A stretch of 64,000 bases of DNA from JAAUTG01 sp964458705 (GCA_964458705.1 CAYWKD010000020.1:1-64000); one strand, 5' to 3'; positions 1-8,971 are shown, counted from the first letter of the stretch. The notes: generated by a model from the letters alone, not told the origin. Numbers and translations: made by a program.

Positions 1-483
1 TCTTATGAAGCATTCGGGAAGCACTTCGAAGTTTATCCCGTAAAATTTATCATTTCCATATTACTTATCATTTTCGCAAGTATTGACCTAATTCCCTATT
101 TTAATACTTTGCAATTTGGTAAAGACAAATTACCGATTGGCGGAGCGTTAAGCGGTTTCTTTGGCGGACTTTCTGGCAATCAAGGTGCACTCAGAAGTGC
201 CTTTTTAATTAAAGCAGGTCTTTCAAAAGAAGCCTTTGTAGGAACTGCTGTAGTGGTTTCAACATTTGTAGATTTTACCCGATTAAGTATTTATGCGACA
301 AGGTTCACTAAATCAGGACTGACCGACAATTTGACCTTGGTCATTTGTGCAACACTTGCAGGAATTGCAGGAGCATATTTAGGCAACAAGCTATTGAAGA
401 AAGTAACCTTGCGATTTTTACAAGTAACAATAGCAATAATGCTAATCATTATTTCACTTGCTCTAGGAGCAGGACTGATATGA
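1..483 (+). CDS. TSUP/TauE-SafE family membrane exporter, 5'-truncated by the window edge
   Basis: The open frame runs in from base 1 with no start inside the window, so this is the C-terminal 160 residues of a longer protein; the TTG at 109 is only an internal codon. The visible part has several hydrophobic segments, and the first complete loop contains GGLSGNQGALRS followed by FLIKAGLSKEAFVGT. That is the conserved half-repeat of the TSUP (TauE/SafE, DUF81) family of inner-membrane anion or sulfite/organosulfonate exporters. It ends at a TGA, and about 110 bases without a gene separate it from the convergent dabA. The substrate cannot be read from the sequence. Family assignment is fairly firm; function is inferred from the family only. 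Confidence 0.8.
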   Translation, partial: SYEAFGKHFEVYPVKFIISILLIIFASIDLIPYFNTLQFGKDKLPIGGALSGFFGGLSGNQGALRSAFLIKAGLSKEAFVGTAVVVSTFVDFTRLSIYATRFTKSGLTDNLTLVICATLAGIAGAYLGNKLLKKVTLRFLQVTIAIMLIIISLALGAGLI

Positions 484-592
484 CAGACAACCAACACAAC
501 AGAAAAAAGGGCAGCAATATGACAGCAACTACCTACAAATGGTGGAGTTGGATTAATAAAAAAATTATCGACAAATAATTAGCTTAACCCAT

Positions 593-2899
593 TTACACTT
601 CTTTATGGTAACGGCTTACACTGTTTTCTCTATTAGGATCTATAACAAAAAGGTATATCCATTCGTTGTCTAATAGCATTCTGAGGTGTTCATTTTTTGC
701 TAGAATTTTTTGGATATTTTCTGTTGGGGCTTGTATCATAACCGATAGTCTAAGTGGATGATGGTACATTTTTTTATCTGACTCATACACCGACTGAAGC
801 GGTAAACCCATCTTTAAATCTCCTCCGTTTCCTTGCAATACACCAAACCTCCCAGTGATGTTGTGCGTGATTTTAGATCCTCCACCAAATTTTTCATTAT
901 CTACCGTTGAAAAATAATAATGGTTGTTAATCCATTGTGTTACTACCATAGGGCCTTGCATTATTGTCTCCAGAAATACACCTTCTTTATCCAGTTCCCA
1001 GTTGTAAGAGTGCAGAAAACAATTACCTTTTAGGTTAATTCCTTTGGTAAGAGAACGTGGCCCGATGACGAACCCAGCATTTTTTGCTAAGCCCCATTCA
1101 GGTCTTGTTTCTGACCAGTTGTTCGATTTCTTGTGGGCAGTTGAAATACTATTTTTATTGATTCCTAACCGCTCTGCAGTAGCTGACTCTTGTGCTTTAA
1201 GAAAATCTAATTTCAGTTGGGTTAATTTTTCTTTGTGTATATCAGGAACTTCAGAATCAAACACGACTATTTCATCAGTTGTCGTGTTATGTTCCGCTCC
1301 AATAAATACGGTATTATCTGGAATATTCAGGTTGTGTTCTTCTTTCAACGCCTTGCGAACATCTGTGAGATTAGCCAATTTGGCAAGCATTCGCGCATTG
1401 TGTCTTCCTGGACTTGCCGCACATGCTCCACAGTCAAGACTAGAACCAAATGGATTGTTTGCTGAATGGCTACCGTGTCCCACAAAAAGAACTAAGGGCG
1501 AAAACTCCTTCCAACCCAAGAGGTCAAATGCTGATTTTACAATGGCTATTTTTTCTCCTAAGTCAATATCATGATCAACAGTCAGATCGTCATGGCTGTG
1601 CTTTATTTTGGGTTCACAATAGTGCTCAAAGGCTTGGCTATTTATTCGATTAGGTTGATAAAGAACTCTTGGTACTAGCGTTCTTGAAAGTAACGAAATT
1701 CCGTAAAAAACACCCGATCCTTCCACATAACCAAAGGCAGAGGGAAGCATGTTCTTCAAACGCTTAAAGAAATAATCAGTAAATTTTCTTCTTTCGTTTC
1801 TCTCTTGAAAAGTGCTCAGTTGCTGTTCTTTTTTCTCCTGTGCGATCTCTGAAACTCGATAGGCAGAGGGAACAATCGGCGGGCAAGATTTTTTTGCTAA
1901 GCCATTTTCTAGGCTTTCGTAATCCATAGCAATTCCAAAAAATCCGGCATAACCGAAGGTTTCATAATTACCCTTTGATTCTATATTTCTTCGAATCAGC
2001 TCCGATCGAGTATCTATGCAGAAAACCATTTGTGCATCTGGCACTTTTTGATCTTGAAAAATTTTCCTTTGTTGAAATTGATTTTCTAAGTTCTTGATCA
2101 AATTATTTTGCCAGCTTTTTTCCCATGCTTTTAGCCAGATGTACTGAAGTTTGGATGTTTCACTTCGAGATTCCGCCTCAGCATTCGATGGAAGTATTTG
2201 GGCTTTAATGTGTTTAGCAAGCCATAGTCGCACGGCGAGGTAATCCGCTAGAGTTATCTTGTAACTTTGCTGCCAAAGCGATTGGGTTTCCTCTCGGTGT
2301 TTAATATACCCCGTCCATCCAGGTAATGCAGCCAAATGATGCTCCATTATTTTGAGTTGCTCTTGTTCTGTATAATTCTCTAAGATCTCATTAAGAGCCT
2401 GCTCACAAGTTTGTGGAATAGTCGAAAGAGATTCTACATTTATTTCATTATCGTAAATAGCCAGTATTCTCCAAGCCTTGTAAAAGCCATCTTCCTTAAA
2501 TGGCATTTCCCATTCTGCAAGCCCTTCATCCATAAATGCCATGAGCCATTTCGCCATCAATCGATTCAATTCACTATTGATAGTATGGGTCTTTGTTTTT
2601 TTTAGGGAATCGAGTTTTTCAAGATAATGCTCGGGGGATTCGTGCATTCCATGCTCGGCTAACAAAGCCACTATATCCTTTTTATTTATTTCTCCCTGTT
2701 CCCATGCTTCCCGAAAAACATAAGTTTCTGGCAACAGATTGCCTCCTGATAATTTTTCTGCCGACTGTATAGCACTTTCAAAGTGCATATTTTCATACCC
2801 TGACAATGGATTAGAGGTTACAAAAGAATACAAAGGGTAAGTCTTTCCAACGATCTTAGCGACCTCATAAATACTTTTTATTAAATTATCCTTTATCAT
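593..2899 (-). CDS. dabA: Inorganic carbon transporter subunit DabA (UPF0753/DUF2309)
   Basis: Cytoplasmic-face subunit of the two-component DAB pump, which traps CO2 as bicarbonate through a vectorial, beta-carbonic-anhydrase-like zinc site. The four expected ligands are visible: C294 and D296 in the motif FCIDTRSELIRR, then H475 in VGHGSHS and C490 in SSLDCGACAASPGRHNAR. The 15-residue spacing between the His and the second Cys equals that of characterised DabA. At 768 residues it is a normal length for the short bacterial form. It starts 4 nt after the stop of dabB, so the pair is cotranscribed and probably translationally coupled. The zinc site is intact, so I expect an active pump; the physiological need (anaplerotic bicarbonate or growth at low CO2) is inference. 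Confidence 0.93.
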   Translation of the reverse strand: MIKDNLIKSIYEVAKIVGKTYPLYSFVTSNPLSGYENMHFESAIQSAEKLSGGNLLPETYVFREAWEQGEINKKDIVALLAEHGMHESPEHYLEKLDSLKKTKTHTINSELNRLMAKWLMAFMDEGLAEWEMPFKEDGFYKAWRILAIYDNEINVESLSTIPQTCEQALNEILENYTEQEQLKIMEHHLAALPGWTGYIKHREETQSLWQQSYKITLADYLAVRLWLAKHIKAQILPSNAEAESRSETSKLQYIWLKAWEKSWQNNLIKNLENQFQQRKIFQDQKVPDAQMVFCIDTRSELIRRNIESKGNYETFGYAGFFGIAMDYESLENGLAKKSCPPIVPSAYRVSEIAQEKKEQQLSTFQERNERRKFTDYFFKRLKNMLPSAFGYVEGSGVFYGISLLSRTLVPRVLYQPNRINSQAFEHYCEPKIKHSHDDLTVDHDIDLGEKIAIVKSAFDLLGWKEFSPLVLFVGHGSHSANNPFGSSLDCGACAASPGRHNARMLAKLANLTDVRKALKEEHNLNIPDNTVFIGAEHNTTTDEIVVFDSEVPDIHKEKLTQLKLDFLKAQESATAERLGINKNSISTAHKKSNNWSETRPEWGLAKNAGFVIGPRSLTKGINLKGNCFLHSYNWELDKEGVFLETIMQGPMVVTQWINNHYYFSTVDNEKFGGGSKITHNITGRFGVLQGNGGDLKMGLPLQSVYESDKKMYHHPLRLSVMIQAPTENIQKILAKNEHLRMLLDNEWIYLFVIDPNRENSVSRYHKEV

Positions 2900-2903
2900 T
2901 TGA

Positions 2904-4376
2904 CTACATTTTATGAGTGAAGATTGTTTTTTTGTAGGGCTGCGACAAGTTTAAAAGTTTCACATATATCCAAGGTACTTTTCGATAAACGCCCAGCTTC
3001 ATTATGAAAAAGCCTAATAAGAAAACAACCCCAAAAACGACTTGTAGAACGGATAAAGGTTGTGGCACATCTACCATTGGCATCTCGATCATTAATCGTG
3101 TTACCCCATTATATAATAAAGCATAAAGACCTATTCCTAAAGTAAAGAGAATGATCGGAACAATAGTCTTCTGTGCTATGGAAAGGCTTTTTTCTTTTAC
3201 TATATTATAAGTAACCTGCCCCACTGTTATGGCTACAATGAGGGTAAGAAAAATGCTGCTGTCCGTGTAGCTAGTTTTTTCTGTAAGTAATGCAAAGAAA
3301 ATTGCTCCTGATATACCAAACAAGAGTACAGCTACTGCTTGAACTGGACTTATTTTAATTTTATGCAGTTTTTGAGGAGCACTATGTACAATCTCTTCAC
3401 CCGAAGATAGAAATAAGTAGGCTTTGTAAAATCCATGCAAAATCAGATGAACAATAGCCGCATTAAAGAACCCCAGACCGCATTGCATAATCATAAAACC
3501 CATTTGTGCAATAGTAGAGCAAGCAAGTTTTTGCTTCACATTCGTCTGAAGTAGTTTCGTGAATTGGGCAATGATGGCAGTAAGACCTCCTAGTATAAAA
3601 ATAAGCGTTAAGGAATTGGAGGCAATCATAACTGTTGATAATAATGTGAGCAGAATACCAGCACCGTTAACAAAACCAGCGTGCATCAATGCAGATGCGG
3701 GAGTAGGCGCAGTCATGGCAGAAAGTAACCAACGGTGAAAAGGATAGATTGCGGATTGTATAATAGCTGCGACAATAATAAAAATGGCTGCTGCCAATAC
3801 AATATAAGATGGAACAGTTTCTAAATTATTAATAATACCATCTAGAGTAAATTGATTACTTCCAACAGAAAGCATTAATACTCCTGCACTTAAAGAGGTT
3901 GCTCCTGCTAGAAAAAACCTTTGGGCAAAATTTGAAGATTCTCTTGCTTCATCCCAATCCGCATCGACCCCAATAAGTTTTGCCATAAAAAAGCCCATCA
4001 ACAACCAAGAGAGTAATAAAGCAGTGATGTGATTGGACATAACAAAAAGCATTACTGACAGCGTAAAACCCAAAGAGAGGAGTGTAAACCGCTTATGATA
4101 CTTGAAGCCCTCAAGATAGCTCTTTGAATAGGTGCTCACAATGGCACTAAAAAAAGTTACGGTCATCCAAATAAGAAGGGTAAATCCGTTGATTCTAAAA
4201 ACATTATTAAAATTCCAGTTTGGTTTTTCGTTCAAGTAAAAGATTAGCAATCCAACAGTACTAAGGAATGTAAGCCACAATAGAGGACTAGCAATTTTTG
4301 AAAGTAATGGAATATTAGAAGTTTTGGATTGGATATTTTTATGCTGCGATTGATCTTGATTCATTTCTAAAGCCAT
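2904..4376 (-). CDS. dabB: Inorganic carbon transporter membrane subunit DabB (NuoL/antiporter-like)
   Basis: Polytopic protein of the proton-conducting complex I family (PF00361), about 13 hydrophobic segments in 490 residues. The central part carries the family hallmark around PFHRWLLSAMTAPTPASALMH, the conserved amphipathic region of NuoL/MrpA subunits, and an adjacent K-rich half-channel. In the DAB system this subunit passes protons (or another cation) to energise DabA. Its immediate linkage to dabA, 4 nt apart, and the absence of other complex I or Mrp genes nearby argue against NADH dehydrogenase or an Mrp antiporter. The start is uncertain by four codons (ATG at 4376 or 4364), with no clear ribosome binding site at either. 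Confidence 0.9.
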   Translation of the reverse strand: MALEMNQDQSQHKNIQSKTSNIPLLSKIASPLLWLTFLSTVGLLIFYLNEKPNWNFNNVFRINGFTLLIWMTVTFFSAIVSTYSKSYLEGFKYHKRFTLLSLGFTLSVMLFVMSNHITALLLSWLLMGFFMAKLIGVDADWDEARESSNFAQRFFLAGATSLSAGVLMLSVGSNQFTLDGIINNLETVPSYIVLAAAIFIIVAAIIQSAIYPFHRWLLSAMTAPTPASALMHAGFVNGAGILLTLLSTVMIASNSLTLIFILGGLTAIIAQFTKLLQTNVKQKLACSTIAQMGFMIMQCGLGFFNAAIVHLILHGFYKAYLFLSSGEEIVHSAPQKLHKIKISPVQAVAVLLFGISGAIFFALLTEKTSYTDSSIFLTLIVAITVGQVTYNIVKEKSLSIAQKTIVPIILFTLGIGLYALLYNGVTRLMIEMPMVDVPQPLSVLQVVFGVVFLLGFFIMKLGVYRKVPWIYVKLLNLSQPYKKTIFTHKM

Positions 4377-4562
4377 AATTTAACAACACATTATGAAATT
4401 TTATTAATTCAAAGAGATCATATTTCTATTTCATTATATTAGCCTGTATATAAGTCGGTTAAACCAGTCCAAATCAAAGTAAGAACCCTGTCTATTTTTA
4501 TTTTTTACACTCTTTTTGCCTTTTTAATATAAAGCCACGGTAACTTTATTTTCTTATTTAAG

Positions 4563-4742
4563 TTATTGAGTAACCTTATTTAGTGGCTCTTTACTGTATT
4601 TATGATTTCTCTCAAAATATTGAAGCCACTCTAATGTGTAATAGTTAATTTTCGGCTTGGTCAAGGATGTAATAAAGTTTGGAGCTTGCGATAGGGTGAA
4701 CTCCCCGTTCACTAATTGAATTTTATGCTTCTTAATATCCAT
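4563..4742 (-). CDS. Small conserved-looking hypothetical protein, 59 residues
   Basis: On the minus strand an ATG at 4742 opens 59 codons ending in TAA. The product begins MDIKKHKIQLVNGEFTLSQA and continues with a KINYYTLEWL segment. I remember a small Bacteroidota family with a similar pattern (IQL-x-xG-x-FT, then KINFH-x-L), usually 80-100 residues, so this copy may be short at its C-terminus; that resemblance is from memory and unverified. It lies 186 nt upstream of dabB on the same strand and 143 nt downstream of mpl. Composition is protein-like, with mixed charges, no low complexity, and no signal peptide or membrane segment. The flanking stretches 4377-4562 and 4743-4885 are AT-rich and show nothing else. 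Confidence 0.5.
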   Translation of the reverse strand: MDIKKHKIQLVNGEFTLSQAPNFITSLTKPKINYYTLEWLQYFERNHKYSKEPLNKVTQ

Positions 4743-4885
4743 TTTTCAAGTTTTCCAAATAATTGTGCAAATATTAGAAAACTAATACATTAATTTTTAT
4801 TTATATTTTTAATGAGAAGCATTAATTAATTTTATGGGTTATGCTTTACATCAATTAAAAGTAGCAACTACTTGGACTATTTTTG

Positions 4886-6247
4886 TTACAAATCCAAACC
4901 ATCTACGAACGATTGGTAATTCAATCCACCAAAAGTACCAGAACTCATCAGCAATAAATTTTTATTCTGCCATTTGATATCTCTGAGTGTATTTTGCAAA
5001 TAGCGACTATCTGTAAAGACTTGAATATTGGGATGTCCAAAAGTGCTAGCTACTTCTGCTTTAGTAATTTTAGGCAAGCGTTTCATGGCTAATGTATGCT
5101 CACTAAAATAAACAATTGCTCTATCAGCAGCATTCATAGTATGCTGATATTCAGGCAAAAATGCCTTATTAAGGCTACTAAAAGTATGTAACTCCAAGCA
5201 AGCCACTAATGCTCGATCAGGATATTGTGCTTTAAAGGCTTTGATCGTTGCTTCAACTTTGGATGGGGCGTGAGCAAAGTCCAAATAGGCGATAAAACGT
5301 TCTTCTTCCCTGAGCAGTTGCAGTCGTCTAGCAGCTCCTTTAAAACTTGGAATGGCCTCGAAGAACTGGGTTTGGCTTACTCCTACAGCTTTGCAAGCAT
5401 AAAATGCAGCCTTTAGATTTGCAAGATTATGTTTACCAAATATACTCAATGGCACTCTATGACCTTGCTTAGTTATTAGGGACGTTTGTCCGTTTTCTAC
5501 TTCGGCATCGAAGGCCTGATAAGGAATTAAGGTTAAAGGCAGATTTGTCTTTTGGCTAATCATTCGATTCAAATGTTCATCTGGTTGGAAGTAAATCAAT
5601 TCACCATTGGGTTGTATCATATCAATGAACTGATCGAATTGGCTCACATAGCCCTCAAAAGTGGGAAAGACATTGATATGATCCCAAGCAATACCTGTAA
5701 TGATCGCAACGTGTGGAAAATAATGATGAATTTTAGGGCGTAAATCAATTGGGGAGGATAAATATTCATCTCCTTCCATCACCATAATGGGTGCATCCGA
5801 AAGTCGTGCCATCAAATCAAAGCCTTCTATTTGTGCACCAACTAAATAATCAAAATCTACTTTATGGTAGCGTAGTACGTGCATTATCATAGAAGTCGTG
5901 GTGGTTTTACCATGACTGCCTGCTACAACAATGCGCTTTTTTTCTTTGGCATGTTGATAAATATATTCTGGGTAGGAGTAAATTGGTAAGCCTAGTGCTT
6001 TAGCTTTTGCCAATTCAGGATTTTCTTTTCGAGCGTGCATGCCTAAAATGCAAACATCTAATTCATTGGTAATCCGCTCAGGATGCCATCCCATTTCTTT
6101 GGGCAGCAAGTCGTACTTCGCCAAGCGATCTCTGGATGGATTGTAAATTTCATCATCCGAGCCAGTTACTTGATGACCGCTCTGATGTAATGCTAAAGCT
6201 AGATTGTGCATGACTGCTCCGCCAATAGAAATGAAATGTATTCGCAT
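4886..6247 (-). CDS. mpl: UDP-N-acetylmuramate:L-alanyl-gamma-D-glutamyl-meso-diaminopimelate ligase
   Basis: Mpl ligates recycled murein tripeptide directly onto UDP-MurNAc, bypassing MurC, MurD and MurE in peptidoglycan recycling. The Mur ligase architecture is complete: an N-terminal UDP-binding domain (IHFISIGGAVMHNLALAL), the ATP loop GSHGKTTTTSM about residue 110, a central domain with GDEYLSSPID, and a C-terminal ligase domain (FAHAPSKVEATIKAF). The segment ILGMHARKENPELAKA, which in MurC reads differently, is typical of Mpl. I place the start at the ATG at 6247 (MRIHFIS) because AAGGA lies about 11 nt upstream and the frame before it (23 further codons) lacks any family resemblance. 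It is divergent from the small lipoprotein gene at 6390. Confidence 0.92.
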   Translation of the reverse strand: MRIHFISIGGAVMHNLALALHQSGHQVTGSDDEIYNPSRDRLAKYDLLPKEMGWHPERITNELDVCILGMHARKENPELAKAKALGLPIYSYPEYIYQHAKEKKRIVVAGSHGKTTTTSMIMHVLRYHKVDFDYLVGAQIEGFDLMARLSDAPIMVMEGDEYLSSPIDLRPKIHHYFPHVAIITGIAWDHINVFPTFEGYVSQFDQFIDMIQPNGELIYFQPDEHLNRMISQKTNLPLTLIPYQAFDAEVENGQTSLITKQGHRVPLSIFGKHNLANLKAAFYACKAVGVSQTQFFEAIPSFKGAARRLQLLREEERFIAYLDFAHAPSKVEATIKAFKAQYPDRALVACLELHTFSSLNKAFLPEYQHTMNAADRAIVYFSEHTLAMKRLPKITKAEVASTFGHPNIQVFTDSRYLQNTLRDIKWQNKNLLLMSSGTFGGLNYQSFVDGLDL

Positions 6248-6389
6248 GTTACTTGATTCCTTTTTCATTAATGATGGTTCTATCTTGGTTTTTATTACCA
6301 AAATTTGAACTTTCAACTCGTCTATTCGTAATAATGGAGCAAAATGTATCGTTCAGTTTTTGTTATTATACTTCACGAATCTATTCGAA

Positions 6390-6554
6390 ATGAAAAAGAA
6401 CCGTAAGCAATCTTTAGTATTTATAGCTTTAATCGCATTAGCAACCTCCTTTACTTCTTGCAATAGAGGTTATGGTTGTCCTAACAATTTCTCTTTAAAC
6501 GAAACGATTACAGAGGCAGCGAATACTCTATTTGTAGCTATTCTAAAGAAATAG
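6390..6554 (+). CDS. Small lipoprotein, 54 residues
   Basis: The ATG at 6390 gives a basic n-region (MKKNRKQ), a hydrophobic stretch and a lipobox ending FTSC, so the mature lipoprotein is only about 31 residues. It begins CNRGYGCPNNFSLNE. The cysteine-containing G-Y-G-C-P-N-N-F motif just after the lipid anchor resembles short Bacteroidota lipoproteins that I have seen annotated as hypothetical. An upstream in-frame start ten codons earlier would spoil the signal peptide. The gene is divergent from mpl and is followed by a perfect 12-bp hairpin. Role unknown. Existence as a gene is supported by the well-formed lipoprotein signal; function is not predictable. Confidence 0.65.
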   Translation: MKKNRKQSLVFIALIALATSFTSCNRGYGCPNNFSLNETITEAANTLFVAILKK

Positions 6555-6555
6555 G

Positions 6556-6584
6556 GCTCAAAGGCACAAAAAGTGCCTTTGAGC
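6556..6584. terminator. Hairpin between convergent genes
   Basis: A perfect 12-bp inverted repeat (6556-6567 with 6573-6584) around a five-A loop sits between the stop of the small lipoprotein gene (6554) and the stop of pdhA (6606). It lacks a strong U-tract on either strand, but placement between convergent genes suggests a bidirectional terminator or transcript-stabilising stem. Confidence 0.65.
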
Positions 6585-6605
6585 ACAGATACACTAAATC
6601 CTGAG

Positions 6606-7643
6606 TTAATCCTTGATAAAAGGATAATCTGGCTGTAAGTAATTATCTTCCCAAAGTTCGTGCGCTTCTGGAAAGGGTGATTGCTCAGCAAATTCTACTG
6701 CCTCGTCAATTTCTTGTTTGATGTCGTCTTTAATACCTTTGATTTCTGATTCTGTTGCAAAACCATAATCCAAAAGGCGTTGCTCTGTCATTTTCACTGG
6801 GTCTAAATCCTTGTAATGATTAACTTCGTCTTTAGTACGATAGCGTGCTGGATCAGAAACGGAATGACCTTTATAGCGATAGGTTCGAATTTCTAAAAAG
6901 TAAGGTCCTTTTCCAGAACGAATATGCTTTGAGGCGCGCATTACCGCTTCATGCACAGCTTCTGGTCGCATTCCATCCACTGCTTCGCTTGGCATGTTGT
7001 AACTCAAACCCAACTTGTACAGTTCTATCACATTACTTGTTCTATCAACGGATGTTCCCATAGCATAGCCATTGTTTTCGCAGACATATAACACAGGCAC
7101 ACTCCATGTCATCGCCATATTGAAGGCTTCATGCAGTGCTCCTTGTCGGGCAGCACCATCACCAAACATTGTTACGCAGAGATTATCTGTTCCTTTATAT
7201 TTTTCTGCAAATGCAATCCCTGTACCAATTGGAATCTGCGCTCCTACGATACCATTACCTCCAAAGTACTTATTTTCCTTATTAAAAAAGTGCATTGAAC
7301 CACCTTTCCCTTTTACAATACCTGTACGCTTCCCCATTAACTCTGCCATTGCTTGCTTCGTCGTTACACCTCTACCAATGGAAGTACCATGTTGGCGATA
7401 TGCCGTTACGATGCCATCTCCTTTTTTCAACGCAGACTCCATACCCGCAGTGATCGCTTCTTGACCAATGTAAACGTGTAGGAAGCCTCGAATTTTTTGT
7501 TTTCCATAGAGTTGTAAAGCCTTCTCTTCAAACTTTCTGATGCGTAGCATGGTTGTGTACCACTCATGATAGGTCGCCTTATCGTACTTTGGCTGACCAT
7601 TATCGTCTGTATAGGTTTTCTTTATTTCAACAACCTGATCCAT
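6606..7643 (-). CDS. pdhA: Pyruvate dehydrogenase E1 component subunit alpha
   Basis: Alpha subunit of the thiamine-diphosphate-dependent E1 of the pyruvate dehydrogenase complex, decarboxylating pyruvate and passing acetyl to E2 lipoate. The ThDP motif runs from GDGAARQGALHEAFNMA to NNGYAMGT, and the phosphorylation-loop-like segment YRYKGHSVSDPARYRTKDE is present. The 345-residue length and the start MDQVVEIKKTY are normal. In Bacteroidota pdhA is typically separate from the beta subunit and E2, and neither is in this window. It is convergent with the lipoprotein gene across the hairpin at 6556-6584, and 77 nt separate its start from the unknown gene upstream. A branched-chain 2-oxoacid dehydrogenase alpha subunit is the alternative, but sequence details such as KGKGGSMHFFNKENKYFGG favour pyruvate. 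Confidence 0.93.
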   Translation of the reverse strand: MDQVVEIKKTYTDDNGQPKYDKATYHEWYTTMLRIRKFEEKALQLYGKQKIRGFLHVYIGQEAITAGMESALKKGDGIVTAYRQHGTSIGRGVTTKQAMAELMGKRTGIVKGKGGSMHFFNKENKYFGGNGIVGAQIPIGTGIAFAEKYKGTDNLCVTMFGDGAARQGALHEAFNMAMTWSVPVLYVCENNGYAMGTSVDRTSNVIELYKLGLSYNMPSEAVDGMRPEAVHEAVMRASKHIRSGKGPYFLEIRTYRYKGHSVSDPARYRTKDEVNHYKDLDPVKMTEQRLLDYGFATESEIKGIKDDIKQEIDEAVEFAEQSPFPEAHELWEDNYLQPDYPFIKD

Positions 7644-7720
7644 ATTCTTAGTTTTAGCCCTTAAAAATCATCCGTAAAGATAAGTCAAGAAAATCACAAA
7701 AGGAATCTTTACGTATAAGA

Positions 7721-8971
7721 TCATAACCTTGTATTGATGACATTGTTGTACAATGCTCCAAATGTATAATTAATGCCAACGTTCATACCAGATTCAAAAT
7801 TAGTAGCTGCTTGGCGGACAGAAAGCGCAATGTCCTCTAGTGTTGCCTCTCCCTTAGCTAAAGAAATTTGATCGTTGATAATTTCATAGTTTCCTCCAAA
7901 CTGTACAGAAAGCCCTTTAAAAACTCGAAAAGATAGATTTCCATTAAAAGAAACTCTGTTTTTACTCCAATCGTCCAAGTAATTAGAGCCTGAAATACCA
8001 GCGAAAACACTTCCCCATGGACGACGCATCCTCAGATCAATATCAAGCATGTGGCGATATAGCCCTTCTTCTAGCTGCCCATAAATTGTTTCTTCCAAAT
8101 AGTCCTGCTTTACATACCCTATGCGATAAGCTACGGTGAATTCTCTTGAAGGGACATCATCGTAGGAAAAAAAGCTATACTCTAGTGCAGGTGCTAGCCA
8201 AAGGCTGCTCTCTAGGTTTCTAAAATTATCGATGTAATAGCTACTAAATAAACCAGCGGAGATATTATTATTTACGCTTTTCACAGTCGAAATGGCGTTG
8301 TAGTTTCTTTTACGGATGGAGGTTACGGTCTCATCGTTAGTTGTTATGTTCTGTTCGATGTAGTGAAAAAAGGATCGAATGCGCGTGCGCCACTCCGGCG
8401 ACACATTATCAATATCAAGGTTAAATCTAAATTCTGTCTTTTTTCTTGCAGCTTCACTATCAAATTCAAATCTGCCTCCCAATTCGTAAATAAAGTTGCT
8501 CCAAAATGTTGAGGCTGGTAATGTCTGAGCACTACTTTGTCGCTTTTCAATATTTACTTCCATGCTTTCCGCTAAAGTTGTCTTAACCAAAAATGGAACT
8601 AAACCTATTTTTATCTTACTGATAATAAGTTCATTGAGCTCTAGGCTAGTCATTTGTGGTTCAGATACGAAACTAAACGACACTTTTTCTCCTTCCCATT
8701 TGTCTTGCCCGATCAATTCGATATTATATTGTCTCGCTCCTGTTGGTAAAAATTGCTGAGTTAAAAAAACATGAACATCACTTCTCAAGGCATCTACTGC
8801 GAAGTTGAGGTAATCCATCTCCCGCTTCATCTGATTTTCGTTGCAAAAGCTACAATCTAAAAAGACGGTGATCTCTTCTGCTGGATCGCCACTAGCAATC
8901 AATGAATAATTTAAAGACAATGTAATTAGAAGGATAAGTAGGTATTTCATTCGTGGTAAATCGTTTTTCAT
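7721..8971 (-). CDS. Predicted outer-membrane/secreted protein with FLDC motif, unknown function
   Basis: A signal peptide (hydrophobic MKYLLILLITLSL, cleavage near IASG) precedes a short N-terminal domain: VFLDCSFCNENQMKREMDYL, then DVHVFLTQQ and YNIELIG. The rest, from about residue 150, alternates hydrophobic and polar residues with many aromatics and ends in NYTFGALYNNVINTRL, as in an outer-membrane beta-barrel. I recall related proteins in Bacteroidota and Gemmatimonadota starting with a FLDC..CD..F(I/L) pattern followed by DVHVL(I/V)T, always annotated hypothetical. The motif includes a Cys pair. There is an alternative start seven codons in (8950). There is no evident operon partner: pdhA lies 77 nt downstream. 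Location is predicted with moderate confidence; function is unknown. Confidence 0.75.
   Translation of the reverse strand: MKNDLPRMKYLLILLITLSLNYSLIASGDPAEEITVFLDCSFCNENQMKREMDYLNFAVDALRSDVHVFLTQQFLPTGARQYNIELIGQDKWEGEKVSFSFVSEPQMTSLELNELIISKIKIGLVPFLVKTTLAESMEVNIEKRQSSAQTLPASTFWSNFIYELGGRFEFDSEAARKKTEFRFNLDIDNVSPEWRTRIRSFFHYIEQNITTNDETVTSIRKRNYNAISTVKSVNNNISAGLFSSYYIDNFRNLESSLWLAPALEYSFFSYDDVPSREFTVAYRIGYVKQDYLEETIYGQLEEGLYRHMLDIDLRMRRPWGSVFAGISGSNYLDDWSKNRVSFNGNLSFRVFKGLSVQFGGNYEIINDQISLAKGEATLEDIALSVRQAATNFESGMNVGINYTFGALYNNVINTRL

Noticed and set aside
1044..1574. A long open frame on the plus strand opposite dabA (about 176 codons).
   Set aside because: It lies inside a well-supported gene, has no family resemblance and is a typical antisense shadow of the dabA codon pattern.
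7072..7464. A 130-codon plus-strand open frame opposite pdhA.
   Set aside because: Pro/Ala/Ile-biased translation mirrors the pdhA codons; no start signal or protein motif.
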